Source: JAGLQA01 sp023135565
GTDB lineage: Bacteria > Acidobacteriota > Aminicenantia > UBA2199
Direction: 5' to 3'
Assembly: GCA_030639305.1 (NCBI GenBank)
Contig: DAOWCY010000310.1
Location: forward strand, 1 to 5,748
Length of the DNA: 5,748 bases
The position numbers and the translations under genes were made by a program. Shown here one piece after another: positions 1-5,608 of this stretch (positions are counted from its first letter, which is position 1; the number at the start of each line of letters is the position of its first letter). The notes under the pieces were generated by a model that was not told the origin of the DNA, did not search any database, and was given only the letters and a program-made list of their open reading frames with translations.

Positions 1-1
1 C

Positions 2-214
2 TTGCCAGGATTCGAACACTGTACCGTACCTACAATTTATCGAAATTTTATCGAAAATGGAGCAAAGGTGACAATCTATGACGATAATATTGAGGTGGCA
101 TTTAAGAAGAAAACTCATTTGCCTATACTGTTTGAAGTACCCTGGATGAGGGAGAAAACCCATATTTCTTTCCTGCGCAAGGATATTTCTTTTACTGCCC
201 ACACCGGTTCGTAA
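2..214 (+). CDS. C-terminal end of a probable transposase (partial, cut by window edge)
   Basis: The open frame enters from the left edge and ends at TAA 212-214. The first codon is TTG and is more likely an internal leucine than a start, because no ribosome-binding site or room for one is visible. The 70 visible residues read L-P-G-F-E-H-C-T near the start, then I-Y-R-N-F-I-E-N-G-A, then a lysine-rich K-K-K-T-H-L-P-I-L-F. From memory this pattern resembles the extreme C-terminus of DDE-type transposases (a 'PGYE.CT..T.Y..F' segment followed by 'KKK...LP.L'). The catalytic residues would lie outside the window, so neither family nor activity can be judged. It lies 68 bases upstream of the esterase gene on the same strand, which would fit an insertion sequence ending just before that gene. 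It could instead be the tail of an unrelated protein. Confidence 0.5.
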   Translation: MPGFEHCTVPTIYRNFIENGAKVTIYDDNIEVAFKKKTHLPILFEVPWMREKTHISFLRKDISFTAHTGS

Positions 215-230
215 GTGCAAGAATACCTAA

Positions 231-259
231 TTTATTTTAATGAAAATCCGTGGTATACT
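231..259 (+). promoter_or_regulatory. Extended -10 promoter for the esterase-like gene
   Basis: A TGGTATACT block (251-259) is a full extended -10 element: TG, one base, then TATACT at 254-259, five of six to consensus. A weak -35 (TTTATT, 231-236) lies 17 bases upstream. Predicted transcription start is about 266, giving a leader of about 17 bases that contains AGGAGG at 273-278. It falls between the transposase-like stop codon and the esterase start, so it may have come with the mobile element. Confidence 0.55.
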
Positions 260-282
260 AAAATTTAATCTTAGGAGGCAAT

Positions 283-2745
283 ATGAATAAAATATACCTT
301 TTGATAACTATTATCCTGATGGGCTGCTTGACTGCATCAGGCGCCGGGGAAAATATAGACTTCGGTTTTGAAAAACCGGAACCGGCAGGCTGGTCTACCG
401 GCGGCGAAGGTTTCCGGGTAAAATTAGACAAAAAAGAAGCCGCGGGGGGGAAACAAAGCCTCTGTTTCAGCTTCGAAAAAGAGATCATCGACATCAGCCG
501 CGGGGCTTTCGGTTTTGCCGCCGCCCAGGTCCCGGCTGCGCCTTTCCGGGGCAAACGAATCCGCCTGTGGACAAAGATGAAAACCCGCGACCTAAAAGGA
601 TACTTCCCTCTCTTCATGCGCGCCACTGCCGGAGGAGACCCGGTTTCGGCAGCGGCTTTACCCTACCGGCAAGCGCCCAAAGGCAGCGGCGAGTGGAAAA
701 AATACAGCGTGGAGATGGATATTCCACGAGAAGCGGAAACGCTCTATTTCGGCGCCCGCATGAGGGGCAGCGGCACAGGCTGGGTGGATGATTTTTCTAT
801 CGAGACGCTGCCTGAACCGGGTCCGCAAACCATCGTTATCGCCGGGAAAATAGTAGACAAAGATAAAAAACCGGCGCCCGGCGCTTTGGTGATTATCAAA
901 ACCTTTTATATGGAGACCGCCCTGAGATTAACCCGCAGCGGTAAAAAGGGCGAATTCGCTTTCCATATGCCGCCGCGAGGAACTTATATGTTAAGCGCCG
1001 CGGCGCCGGGATTAACAGCCGCGGGGCTGCCGCTGCGTAATTATGCGAAAGATACCCGCGATCTCGTTATCCCGCTGACAGGGGAAGGTTTTACTATTAA
1101 AGGTAAAGTCGAAGCAGCACAGGGTAAAATCCCCCGCCATACCTACGTCGTTGCCAATAAATTGGATTTTTTCGGCAGCGACCTGTTCTGTGTCGAACCG
1201 CGAGCAGACGGCAGTTTCGAGATCACGGTTCCCACCGGTATATCCTACTGCATTCGCCTCGACGCTCCCGGTCTGGAAGCCGAACATGTGGTTATGGCTT
1301 CCGGCTCGAAACACCGCTGCACCTTAAAAGCCGCGCCGGCCCGGCCGGCCCGGCCGGCTCCGGCCGGGGTAGTGGCCTGGGTGAAACAGCAGGCTGTGCC
1401 CCTGCGCACCGCCGAAGCGGGTCACGGTTTCGCCGATTTGCAGCCTTTAAAAAAGATTATCGGCGTAGCGCGAGTAGTGGGGCTTGGAGAAACCTCCCAC
1501 GGCAGCCGGGAAATATTTCAAATGAAACACCGGCTGCTGGAATTCCTGGTTGAAGAGATGGGTTTCACTGTTTTCGCCATGGAAACATCCCTGCCCAATG
1601 CTTTTGCCGTTAATGAATATGTGCTGCACGGCAAAGGCGACCCTAATAGGCTGACGGCTGTTTTGGGTACGGTGTGGAATACCGAGGAAGTGCTGGCTCT
1701 CATCCGCTGGATGCGGGCTTACAATGCCGATCCGGTACACCAGGAAAAAGTAAAGTTTTTCGGCGTGGATGTGCAGGGCTGCACTGTGGCCGCCGATGCC
1801 GTCAGCCGTTATCTACAAAAGGTAAACCCGGCTTTCGCCAAACAGGAAGATATTACCCGTATGCTTACGGTGCTCAGGAACCCTGCGGTTTACAACATCA
1901 TCTACCGGTATTCGCTGCGGCAGTGTTTCGAGTTAAAAGCGAACCTCAACAGGCTGCTGATCCATTTCGAGCGGGCGGCGCCCGCACCCTATGAGGGGCC
2001 GGTAGATAACATTCCCGGTCAAATCGATCAAAAAAGCCTTTCGCCAAATATTAGTGAAAAGTCTGCTTTGCGGGGGACGACGCCCCCGGCCCCGGACTCT
2101 TCTTTTCGGGAATGGGCGAAGATGCGGCATTTTGTTCGTTTCCTGGGTTGTTTCGTGGATTATGCGGTGGCCGGGAATACCAGCGATTTTGATGCCATAG
2201 AAGTGCGGGACCGGGCCATAGCGGAAAATATCAGGTGGATATTGGACAGCGAACCGGCGGGCGCTAAGATTGTATATTGGGCCCACAACTATCATATTGC
2301 CACGGCCCAATACCCGGCTTTCCCGGCCAGGCCGTCGGGAATGTTTTTGCGTCGTTCGTTGGGAAATGACTATATGGCCATCGGTTTTGAATTCAACCGG
2401 GGTTCTTTTCAATCCCGGGACGTCACTATCACAGAAGCGAAAACCCCTTTCCTGTACAAAAGTTTCTACATGAAACCGGTGCCCTGCAGCTTTGCCGCTG
2501 CCATGTCCCGGGCCGGGCTGCCTATTTTTTTATTAGACCTGCGTCCTGTTCCGTGCCAGGGAGCAGTTCACGATTGGTTCACTGCGCCTCATGTGTTCAA
2601 ATCCATCGACTCGGTTTTCGGCAGCGAAAAAGATGTTCAGCACCTGTTCAGGGTGCCCGATTATTTCGACGCGGTTATTTTCTTCGAGGAGACGAGCCGG
2701 GCGCGGCCCAATACGGCGAGTCCCCTACCCCGCTTTTTTTATTAA
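283..2745 (+). CDS. Exported multidomain erythromycin-esterase-family protein
   Basis: An 820-residue protein with four parts. Residues 1-20 are a short export signal. L-M-G-C at 12-15 could be a lipobox with lipidation on Cys15, though Met at -2 is atypical and signal peptidase I cleavage near residue 21 is the alternative. Residues about 24-176 look like a beta-sandwich carbohydrate-binding-like domain ending in G-W-V-D-D-F-S. Residues about 183-265 and 270-348 are two carboxypeptidase-regulatory/CNA-B-like beta domains. An Ala/Pro/Arg linker (350-362) leads to the erythromycin esterase domain (about 363-808). That domain has G-E-T-S-H-G with His406, F-A-M-E-T with Glu434 (28 residues later, the spacing of the conserved His and Glu in EreB as I recall it), R-D-R at 642-644 and W-A-H-N-Y-H with His668 and His671, so the active site looks intact. 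The family includes macrolide esterases, but most members are uncharacterised hydrolases, so resistance cannot be inferred and the substrate is unknown. AGGAGG lies 4 bases before ATG and fixes the start. The gene is more GC-rich than its neighbours. Residues about 572-604 look like an in-frame insertion, and the last few residues look like read-through. Confidence 0.88.
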   Translation: MNKIYLLITIILMGCLTASGAGENIDFGFEKPEPAGWSTGGEGFRVKLDKKEAAGGKQSLCFSFEKEIIDISRGAFGFAAAQVPAAPFRGKRIRLWTKMKTRDLKGYFPLFMRATAGGDPVSAAALPYRQAPKGSGEWKKYSVEMDIPREAETLYFGARMRGSGTGWVDDFSIETLPEPGPQTIVIAGKIVDKDKKPAPGALVIIKTFYMETALRLTRSGKKGEFAFHMPPRGTYMLSAAAPGLTAAGLPLRNYAKDTRDLVIPLTGEGFTIKGKVEAAQGKIPRHTYVVANKLDFFGSDLFCVEPRADGSFEITVPTGISYCIRLDAPGLEAEHVVMASGSKHRCTLKAAPARPARPAPAGVVAWVKQQAVPLRTAEAGHGFADLQPLKKIIGVARVVGLGETSHGSREIFQMKHRLLEFLVEEMGFTVFAMETSLPNAFAVNEYVLHGKGDPNRLTAVLGTVWNTEEVLALIRWMRAYNADPVHQEKVKFFGVDVQGCTVAADAVSRYLQKVNPAFAKQEDITRMLTVLRNPAVYNIIYRYSLRQCFELKANLNRLLIHFERAAPAPYEGPVDNIPGQIDQKSLSPNISEKSALRGTTPPAPDSSFREWAKMRHFVRFLGCFVDYAVAGNTSDFDAIEVRDRAIAENIRWILDSEPAGAKIVYWAHNYHIATAQYPAFPARPSGMFLRRSLGNDYMAIGFEFNRGSFQSRDVTITEAKTPFLYKSFYMKPVPCSFAAAMSRAGLPIFLLDLRPVPCQGAVHDWFTAPHVFKSIDSVFGSEKDVQHLFRVPDYFDAVIFFEETSRARPNTASPLPRFFY
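1331..1369 (+). repeat. GC-only imperfect tandem repeat encoding an Ala/Pro/Arg linker
   Basis: This stretch is almost entirely C and G. It contains two adjacent copies of the 9-base unit GCCCGGCCG followed by a diverged third copy. It encodes the A-P-A-R-P-A-R-P-A-P-A-G linker (residues 350-362) that joins the beta domains to the esterase domain. A unit of three codons means slippage would change linker length without breaking the frame. Whether the copy number actually varies cannot be told from one sequence. Confidence 0.6.
2071..2088. repeat. GC hairpin within a probable in-frame insert in the esterase gene
   Basis: CGGGGG (2071-2076) and CCCCCG (2083-2088) are perfect reverse complements around a six-base ACGACG loop. 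The hairpin sits inside about 99 bases (1996-2094) that encode a hydrophilic Gly/Pro/Ser-rich segment at residues 572-604, interrupting the helical part of the esterase domain between F-E-R-A-A-P-A-P-Y and S-S-F-R-E-W-A. The hairpin is directly visible; calling the segment a dispersed repeat that landed in frame is inference. Confidence 0.45.
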
Positions 2746-2753
2746 CGCAGGGA

Positions 2754-2769
2754 CCCCACTCGCGTGGGG
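2754..2769. repeat. GC hairpin after the esterase gene, copy A of a small repeat
   Basis: CCCCAC (2754-2759) pairs perfectly with GTGGGG (2764-2769) across a TCGC loop, nine bases after the esterase stop codon. No T-run follows directly, so it is not a classical intrinsic terminator, although T-rich runs occur about 80 bases later (2847-2873). It could still protect the 3' end of the mRNA. It shares its layout and core (CCCC, then CGCGTG, then GGGG) with the hairpin at 4236-4254. Confidence 0.5.
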
Positions 2770-2899
2770 GGGCTATGAGCCGTTTCGCGTCAGAATATTA
2801 ATTACCTGTCCCTTCTGTCTTAAAATTAGAGTTCAGTGTTCGTGGTTTTTTTTTTGATCTTTTTTGGTTTTTTAGAAAGGATTAATCCCACAGGAAGAG

Positions 2900-2967
2900 G
2901 AGGGCAGCTTAACTATTACTGGATTTTTTAGCAAACTTTCACGAGGAATTAATAAAAAGAGGGCAGC
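2900..2967. repeat. Nine-base direct repeat in the convergent intergenic region
   Basis: GAGGGCAGC occurs at 2900-2908 and again at 2959-2967, each with ATTAAT a short distance upstream (2881-2886 and 2948-2953). The copies differ in the bases between these blocks. This may be a small duplication or chance; no function is suggested. Confidence 0.3.
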
Positions 2968-2976
2968 GTTTTTATT
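2951..2976. terminator. Weak bidirectional terminator candidate between convergent genes
   Basis: AATAAAAA (2951-2958) and TTTTTATT (2969-2976) form a perfect 8-bp inverted repeat around a 10-base loop GAGGGCAGCG. Each arm gives a U-rich tract in one direction, which suits two genes ending toward each other. The stem is pure A/T and overlaps the glmU-like stop codon (2972-2974), so it would be weak by itself. I see no GC-rich stem with a T-run in the rest of 2746-2971. Confidence 0.25.
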
Positions 2977-3940
2977 TTACCCTTTTCTCATAGGAAATTT
3001 CTTCGTTGTCGCCTATAGTGACTCCCTTTAAAAAAACAAAGGGCCCGATGCGGCAATTTTTACCGACCTTCGTTCCTGCTGCTGCGTATGTGGAAGGATA
3101 AATCACAGTATCCCGGCCTATCTCTACTCCCAACTCGATAGTAACACTGCCCGGCTGAAGAATAGTCACCCCGTCTTCTATCGCCAGCCGCTCGAGGTTC
3201 CGCAGGTTGAATTTTTCCTGGGCTTCCTGCAGCTCCCATTTGTTGTTTATGCCTACGGAAACCAGGTAGTCACCGGCCTGGACCGCATGAATGCCGCAGC
3301 CCCGGCTTTTGAGAATTTTGATGATGTCCGTTAAATAATACTCGCCTTTGGCATTGTCGTTACCGATTTCAAAAAGCAGGGGGAAAGCAGCTTTATTATC
3401 GAAAATATATATGGAAGAATTGACTTCTCTTATTTTTAACTGCTCTTCCGCGGCGTCGATCTCTTCCACCACGTCTAATACGTCGCCTTTTTCATTACGA
3501 ATAACCCTGCCATAGGGCGGCGGCACAAAAGGAAAAACAGCGGAAATAAACGTGCAGGCGGCTTTCTTTGCCCTGTGCCCGGAGATCAGTTTTTTCAATT
3601 CCGCGGCGCTGATATAAGGATTGTCTCCTACCGTGACAATAAGCTCGCCGGAAAAACTTTCGACTTGTTTTTTGGCGCTCAACAGGGCATGGGCCGTGCC
3701 CAATTGCTCTTCCTGCACTGCATATTGCACTTTTCGTTTTACCACATTTTCGATCTCAGCCCGGTTATCGCCCACAACCAGTACGATGTTTTCTTCTTTT
3801 ATTCCTGCTTCGATCAAAGCGTCTAAAAGATAATTGATGATCTCTTTACCCAATATTTTGTGCGCCATCTTAGTGAAGCCGGATTTCATCCTTTTGGATT
3901 TACCGGCAGCCAGGACCACAGCTTTTATTTTTTTTTCCAT
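2972..3940 (-). CDS. glmU: Short GlmU-type N-acetylglucosamine-1-phosphate uridylyltransferase
   Basis: A cytoplasmic sugar nucleotidyltransferase of 322 residues that would make UDP-GlcNAc from UTP and GlcNAc-1-phosphate for peptidoglycan or other glycans. Visible motifs: L-A-A-G-K-S-K-R-M-K-S at 10-20 (nucleotide loop), Q-L-G-T-A-H-A at 79-85, G-D-N-P with Asp106 at the usual metal-binding position, Y-G-R-V-I-R at 143-148, E-V-N-S-S-I at 172-177 (bifunctional GlmU usually has N-T-G here), N-A-K-G-E-Y-Y-L-T-D at 196-205 and G-I-N-N at 230-233. Residues 257-312 form about three turns of left-handed beta-helix hexapeptides (I-G-R-D-T-V-I-Y-P, then I-G-P-F, then I-G-D-N). The protein then stops, where full GlmU (about 450-460 residues) continues into the acetyltransferase site. 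The bases after the stop encode no further hexapeptides, so no recent frameshift is visible. It is therefore probably a natural monofunctional form; a related sugar-1-phosphate substrate is possible. No Shine-Dalgarno precedes the ATG, but the nucleotide loop fixes the start. Confidence 0.85.
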   Translation of the reverse strand: MEKKIKAVVLAAGKSKRMKSGFTKMAHKILGKEIINYLLDALIEAGIKEENIVLVVGDNRAEIENVVKRKVQYAVQEEQLGTAHALLSAKKQVESFSGELIVTVGDNPYISAAELKKLISGHRAKKAACTFISAVFPFVPPPYGRVIRNEKGDVLDVVEEIDAAEEQLKIREVNSSIYIFDNKAAFPLLFEIGNDNAKGEYYLTDIIKILKSRGCGIHAVQAGDYLVSVGINNKWELQEAQEKFNLRNLERLAIEDGVTILQPGSVTIELGVEIGRDTVIYPSTYAAAGTKVGKNCRIGPFVFLKGVTIGDNEEISYEKRVK

Positions 3941-3945
3941 TTTAT

Positions 3946-3974
3946 ATTCTATTTGTATTCACCGCCCTTGTCAA
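3946..3974 (-). promoter_or_regulatory. Near-consensus promoter giving a probably leaderless glmU mRNA
   Basis: On the reverse strand, TTGACA (3969-3974) and TAGAAT (3946-3951) are separated by exactly 17 bases, 11 of 12 to the sigma70 consensus. Only five bases lie between the -10 and the glmU ATG at 3940, so transcription should begin at or within a base or so of the start codon. That agrees with the absence of a Shine-Dalgarno sequence. A 12-base inverted repeat, CGGTT-GG-AACCG (3988-3999), lies 13 bases upstream of the -35 and could be a regulator site. Confidence 0.65.
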
Positions 3975-4114
3975 GTGCATGTTTCGGCGGTTGGAACCGG
4001 CCCTGATCTCCATTTAGCCCTGGACCCTAATTACTCCGTCTGCAATAGCCTGGTTTTGTGAATACACATTAATTCGGTTACATATCATATATAATAAACT
4101 CTCGGAGAAACCGG

Positions 4115-4168
4115 TCAGCGGACGACGAGAATTAGAAGTAATATAAAAAAGCCCATACATACCTTCAT
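4115..4168 (-). CDS. Possible 17-residue hydrophobic peptide (speculative)
   Basis: The first reverse-strand ATG downstream of the exact-consensus promoter opens a 17-codon frame. It encodes a short polar start (M-K-V-C-M-G) followed by a hydrophobic run (F-F-I-L-L-L-I-L-V-V) and a final Arg. It would begin about eight bases from the predicted transcription start and has no Shine-Dalgarno; starting at the second Met (codon 5) gives AAGG upstream. It could be a membrane-active small peptide, a leader peptide, the fossil start of a secreted protein, or chance. Nothing beyond position and composition supports it. Confidence 0.15.
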   Translation of the reverse strand: MKVCMGFFILLLILVVR

Positions 4169-4182
4169 GACTGTAACTTTTT

Positions 4183-4211
4183 ATTATAATACAAACAGTC
4201 CAGTTTGTCAA
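4183..4211 (-). promoter_or_regulatory. Exact-consensus sigma70 promoter facing glmU
   Basis: On the reverse strand, TTGACA (4206-4211) and TATAAT (4183-4188) are separated by 17 bases: 12 of 12 to consensus with optimal spacing. Predicted start is about 4176. The transcript would run left through about 236 bases before reaching the glmU ATG, so it is either a distal glmU promoter with a long leader or the promoter of a small RNA or small peptide gene. The spacer contains part of an inverted repeat, CAAAC/GTTTG (4192-4196 with 4203-4207), which overlaps the -35. Confidence 0.65.
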
Positions 4212-4235
4212 AAATAGATAAATTTTTCGGTATCC

Positions 4236-4254
4236 CCCCGCGCGTGAGGCGGGG
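4236..4254. repeat. GC hairpin, copy B of a small intergenic repeat
   Basis: CCCCGC (4236-4241) pairs with GCGGGG (4249-4254) around a seven-base loop GCGTGAG in otherwise AT-rich sequence. Its layout, central CGCGTG and right flank (GGGC, then TA and AGC) resemble the hairpin at 2754-2769. It is not followed by a T-run. A dispersed palindromic element is the simplest reading. Confidence 0.5.
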
Positions 4255-4436
4255 CCTACAAGCGATAAGCTGAGGTTGTTAAGCTAACAGCAGGAAAAGT
4301 GACGTCTTTATGAAATCATGTTAGGCAGCCCATGGACGTATACGAAACGGTTTCCTCACGATTAAAAAATCTTTGCAACAAAACAAAACTCGCCCCCTGC
4401 TGCTCAGGCAAAAAAAAACTTTTTTTACGAAACCTC

Positions 4437-4464
4437 TTGACAATCGAAATTTTTTTGCTACAAT
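4437..4464 (+). promoter_or_regulatory. Strong sigma70 promoter of the propeller gene
   Basis: TTGACA (4437-4442) and TACAAT (4459-4464) are 16 bases apart, 11 of 12 to consensus. Predicted start is about 4471, giving a leader of about 70 bases. The leader carries a GGCTT-A-AAGCC palindrome at 4507-4517, and GGAG at 4529-4532 lies eight bases before the ATG at 4541. Confidence 0.7.
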
Positions 4465-4540
4465 TTCCTATGTCAGAAAGACAATGTTATTATGGATCGG
4501 GCGTTAGGCTTAAAGCCCGGCTTAAAATGGAGTAGACGAC

Positions 4541-5608
4541 ATGAAAAAAAACCTTTGTTTTGTAGTTTCTATTATCATATTATCACTATTCTCTTTCGGT
4601 ATCGAGATAGAGATAATAAAAGACCCCAAACCTACCTGTTTCGAGAAGAACGTTCAATACGAACCGCTTAAAAAATACAAAGAGATCAGCAATGAGGACG
4701 ATGAGAGTGAAACTTTTATCGCTTTGGCAAGATCAGTCACAGCCGACAGAAGCGGCAATATATTTCTTTTTGACGGGGTGTTCTGCGAAATCTTCAAGTA
4801 CGATAAAAATTTAGTTTTCCAGGGAAGATTCGGGGGGAAAGGAAAAGGGCCGGGCGAATTTGCTACACACCGGGGGAGTGGCGGTGTGAATTTGAATATA
4901 AGCGGGAAGAACCGGTTATATGCCCAGGATTACAAAAATAGAAGGATAACGGTTTTCAGCCTTAAAGGGGATTATATAATCGATTATAAAACCGAGTATA
5001 AGTTTACCTTTAACCCGGCTCAAGATATAGATGGGAATCTCTATATACCTTCGGAAAACGGCGGGGTGATAGATATATTTAACAGCAAAATGGAACTGAC
5101 CGGCGTACTGCTCGATGTTAAGGAATTCCGCAGCTTCCTGTTTTACGAACCGGTACCCGCGTTTAAGATAGTATATAGCTCCCCATATTGGAGAAATTTT
5201 CGATATGATTTACTGGATGGCAACCGGCTTTTAGTCTACATCCGTAATTCCTCAACTATATACTTATTAGAAAATCGAAAATTGAAGAAGAAATTAAATA
5301 TTTGGCCGGAAAAAATAATAAAAGGCTACAAAGCAGAACTTTTTGAATTGTACCAAAAAAATGATGACGCCTTTATAAATTTTTCCGTTAATTTTTTTAT
5401 AGACGGGGACGACAATAACTTCTTTTATATTCAATTTGGGGAGGACAGGGCCAGGAAGATAGTGCCGGTCTATAAATTCGATTTAAATGGCGACTTGCAA
5501 AAAATTTTCTATATAAAACGAACAGGCGGCTCTATCACCATTTTTCAATGTAAAAGGAATAATACCTTTTATACCATCAAAGAAGGTAGTTTAGTACTAT
5601 ATAAATAG
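4541..5608 (+). CDS. Exported six-bladed beta-propeller protein
   Basis: A 355-residue protein of unknown biochemical role. Residues 1-20 form a signal peptide (M-K-K-N, then hydrophobic F-V-V-S-I-I-I-L-S-L-F); no lipobox is present, so it is probably released to the periplasm or outside, with cleavage near residue 20. The rest shows propeller-like blades, each with a D-x-x-G-N-x-[FL]-[YF] type turn followed by a strand ending in an aromatic and a K-Y-D or F-D-L-N-G loop. The clearest are residues 63-107, 119-151, 157-190, 222-253 and the D-G-D-D-N-N-F-F-Y to F-D-L-N-G-D region near 292-318. The hallmark G-R-F-G-G-K-G-K-G-P-G-E-F lies at 95-107; this type of motif is common in bacterial '6-bladed beta-propeller' (NHL-like) proteins. 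Such domains bind ligands or partners, and no catalytic residues are recognisable. Length suits a single propeller with nothing attached. GGAG eight bases upstream supports the ATG. The gene stands alone under its own promoter and is more AT-rich than the esterase gene. Confidence 0.75.
   Translation: MKKNLCFVVSIIILSLFSFGIEIEIIKDPKPTCFEKNVQYEPLKKYKEISNEDDESETFIALARSVTADRSGNIFLFDGVFCEIFKYDKNLVFQGRFGGKGKGPGEFATHRGSGGVNLNISGKNRLYAQDYKNRRITVFSLKGDYIIDYKTEYKFTFNPAQDIDGNLYIPSENGGVIDIFNSKMELTGVLLDVKEFRSFLFYEPVPAFKIVYSSPYWRNFRYDLLDGNRLLVYIRNSSTIYLLENRKLKKKLNIWPEKIIKGYKAELFELYQKNDDAFINFSVNFFIDGDDNNFFYIQFGEDRARKIVPVYKFDLNGDLQKIFYIKRTGGSITIFQCKRNNTFYTIKEGSLVLYK

Larger units (their letters stand above)
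3975..4436. other. Long divergent intergenic region without a convincing gene
   Basis: AT-rich sequence between the glmU-like and propeller promoters. It contains the inverted repeat at 3988-3999, an exact-consensus leftward promoter at 4183-4211, a GC hairpin at 4236-4254 and another inverted repeat at 4275-4291 (GTTGTTA, AGC loop, TAACAGC, including one G-T pair). Open frames here (for example 4014-4211 on the reverse strand) have no recognisable motifs or ribosome-binding sites. A small RNA or a long upstream leader of glmU is possible on the reverse strand. Confidence 0.5.

Noticed and set aside
258..626. 122-residue reverse-strand open frame opposite the signal peptide and binding-like domain
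   Set aside because: Basic, low-complexity antisense translation without ribosome-binding site or family resemblance.
1933..2412. 159-residue reverse-strand open frame inside the esterase gene
   Set aside because: Arg/Pro-rich shadow of a GC-rich coding strand; the forward frame carries the conserved esterase motifs across the same interval.
2754..2873. Intrinsic terminator for the esterase gene made from the GC hairpin plus later T-runs
   Set aside because: The T-runs begin about 80 bases after the hairpin, too far to work as one intrinsic terminator.
4067..4095. Forward promoter around TATAAT at 4090-4095
   Set aside because: No acceptable -35 at 16-18 bases and no gene downstream within reach; a chance match in AT-rich DNA is likely.
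4014..4211. 65-residue reverse-strand open frame in the divergent region
   Set aside because: Its start lies within the exact-consensus promoter, upstream of the predicted transcription start, and the sequence has no recognisable pattern.
4332..4535. 67-residue forward open frame just before the propeller gene
   Set aside because: It spans the strong promoter at 4437-4464, has no recognisable motif and is rich in Lys/Leu from A/T runs. Its internal ATG at 4470 lies at the predicted transcription start, so a 21-codon leader remains possible but unsupported.
283..5608. A linked resistance or envelope system made of the three genes
   Set aside because: Orientations alternate, every gene has its own promoter, and no shared regulatory site or known functional pairing is visible.
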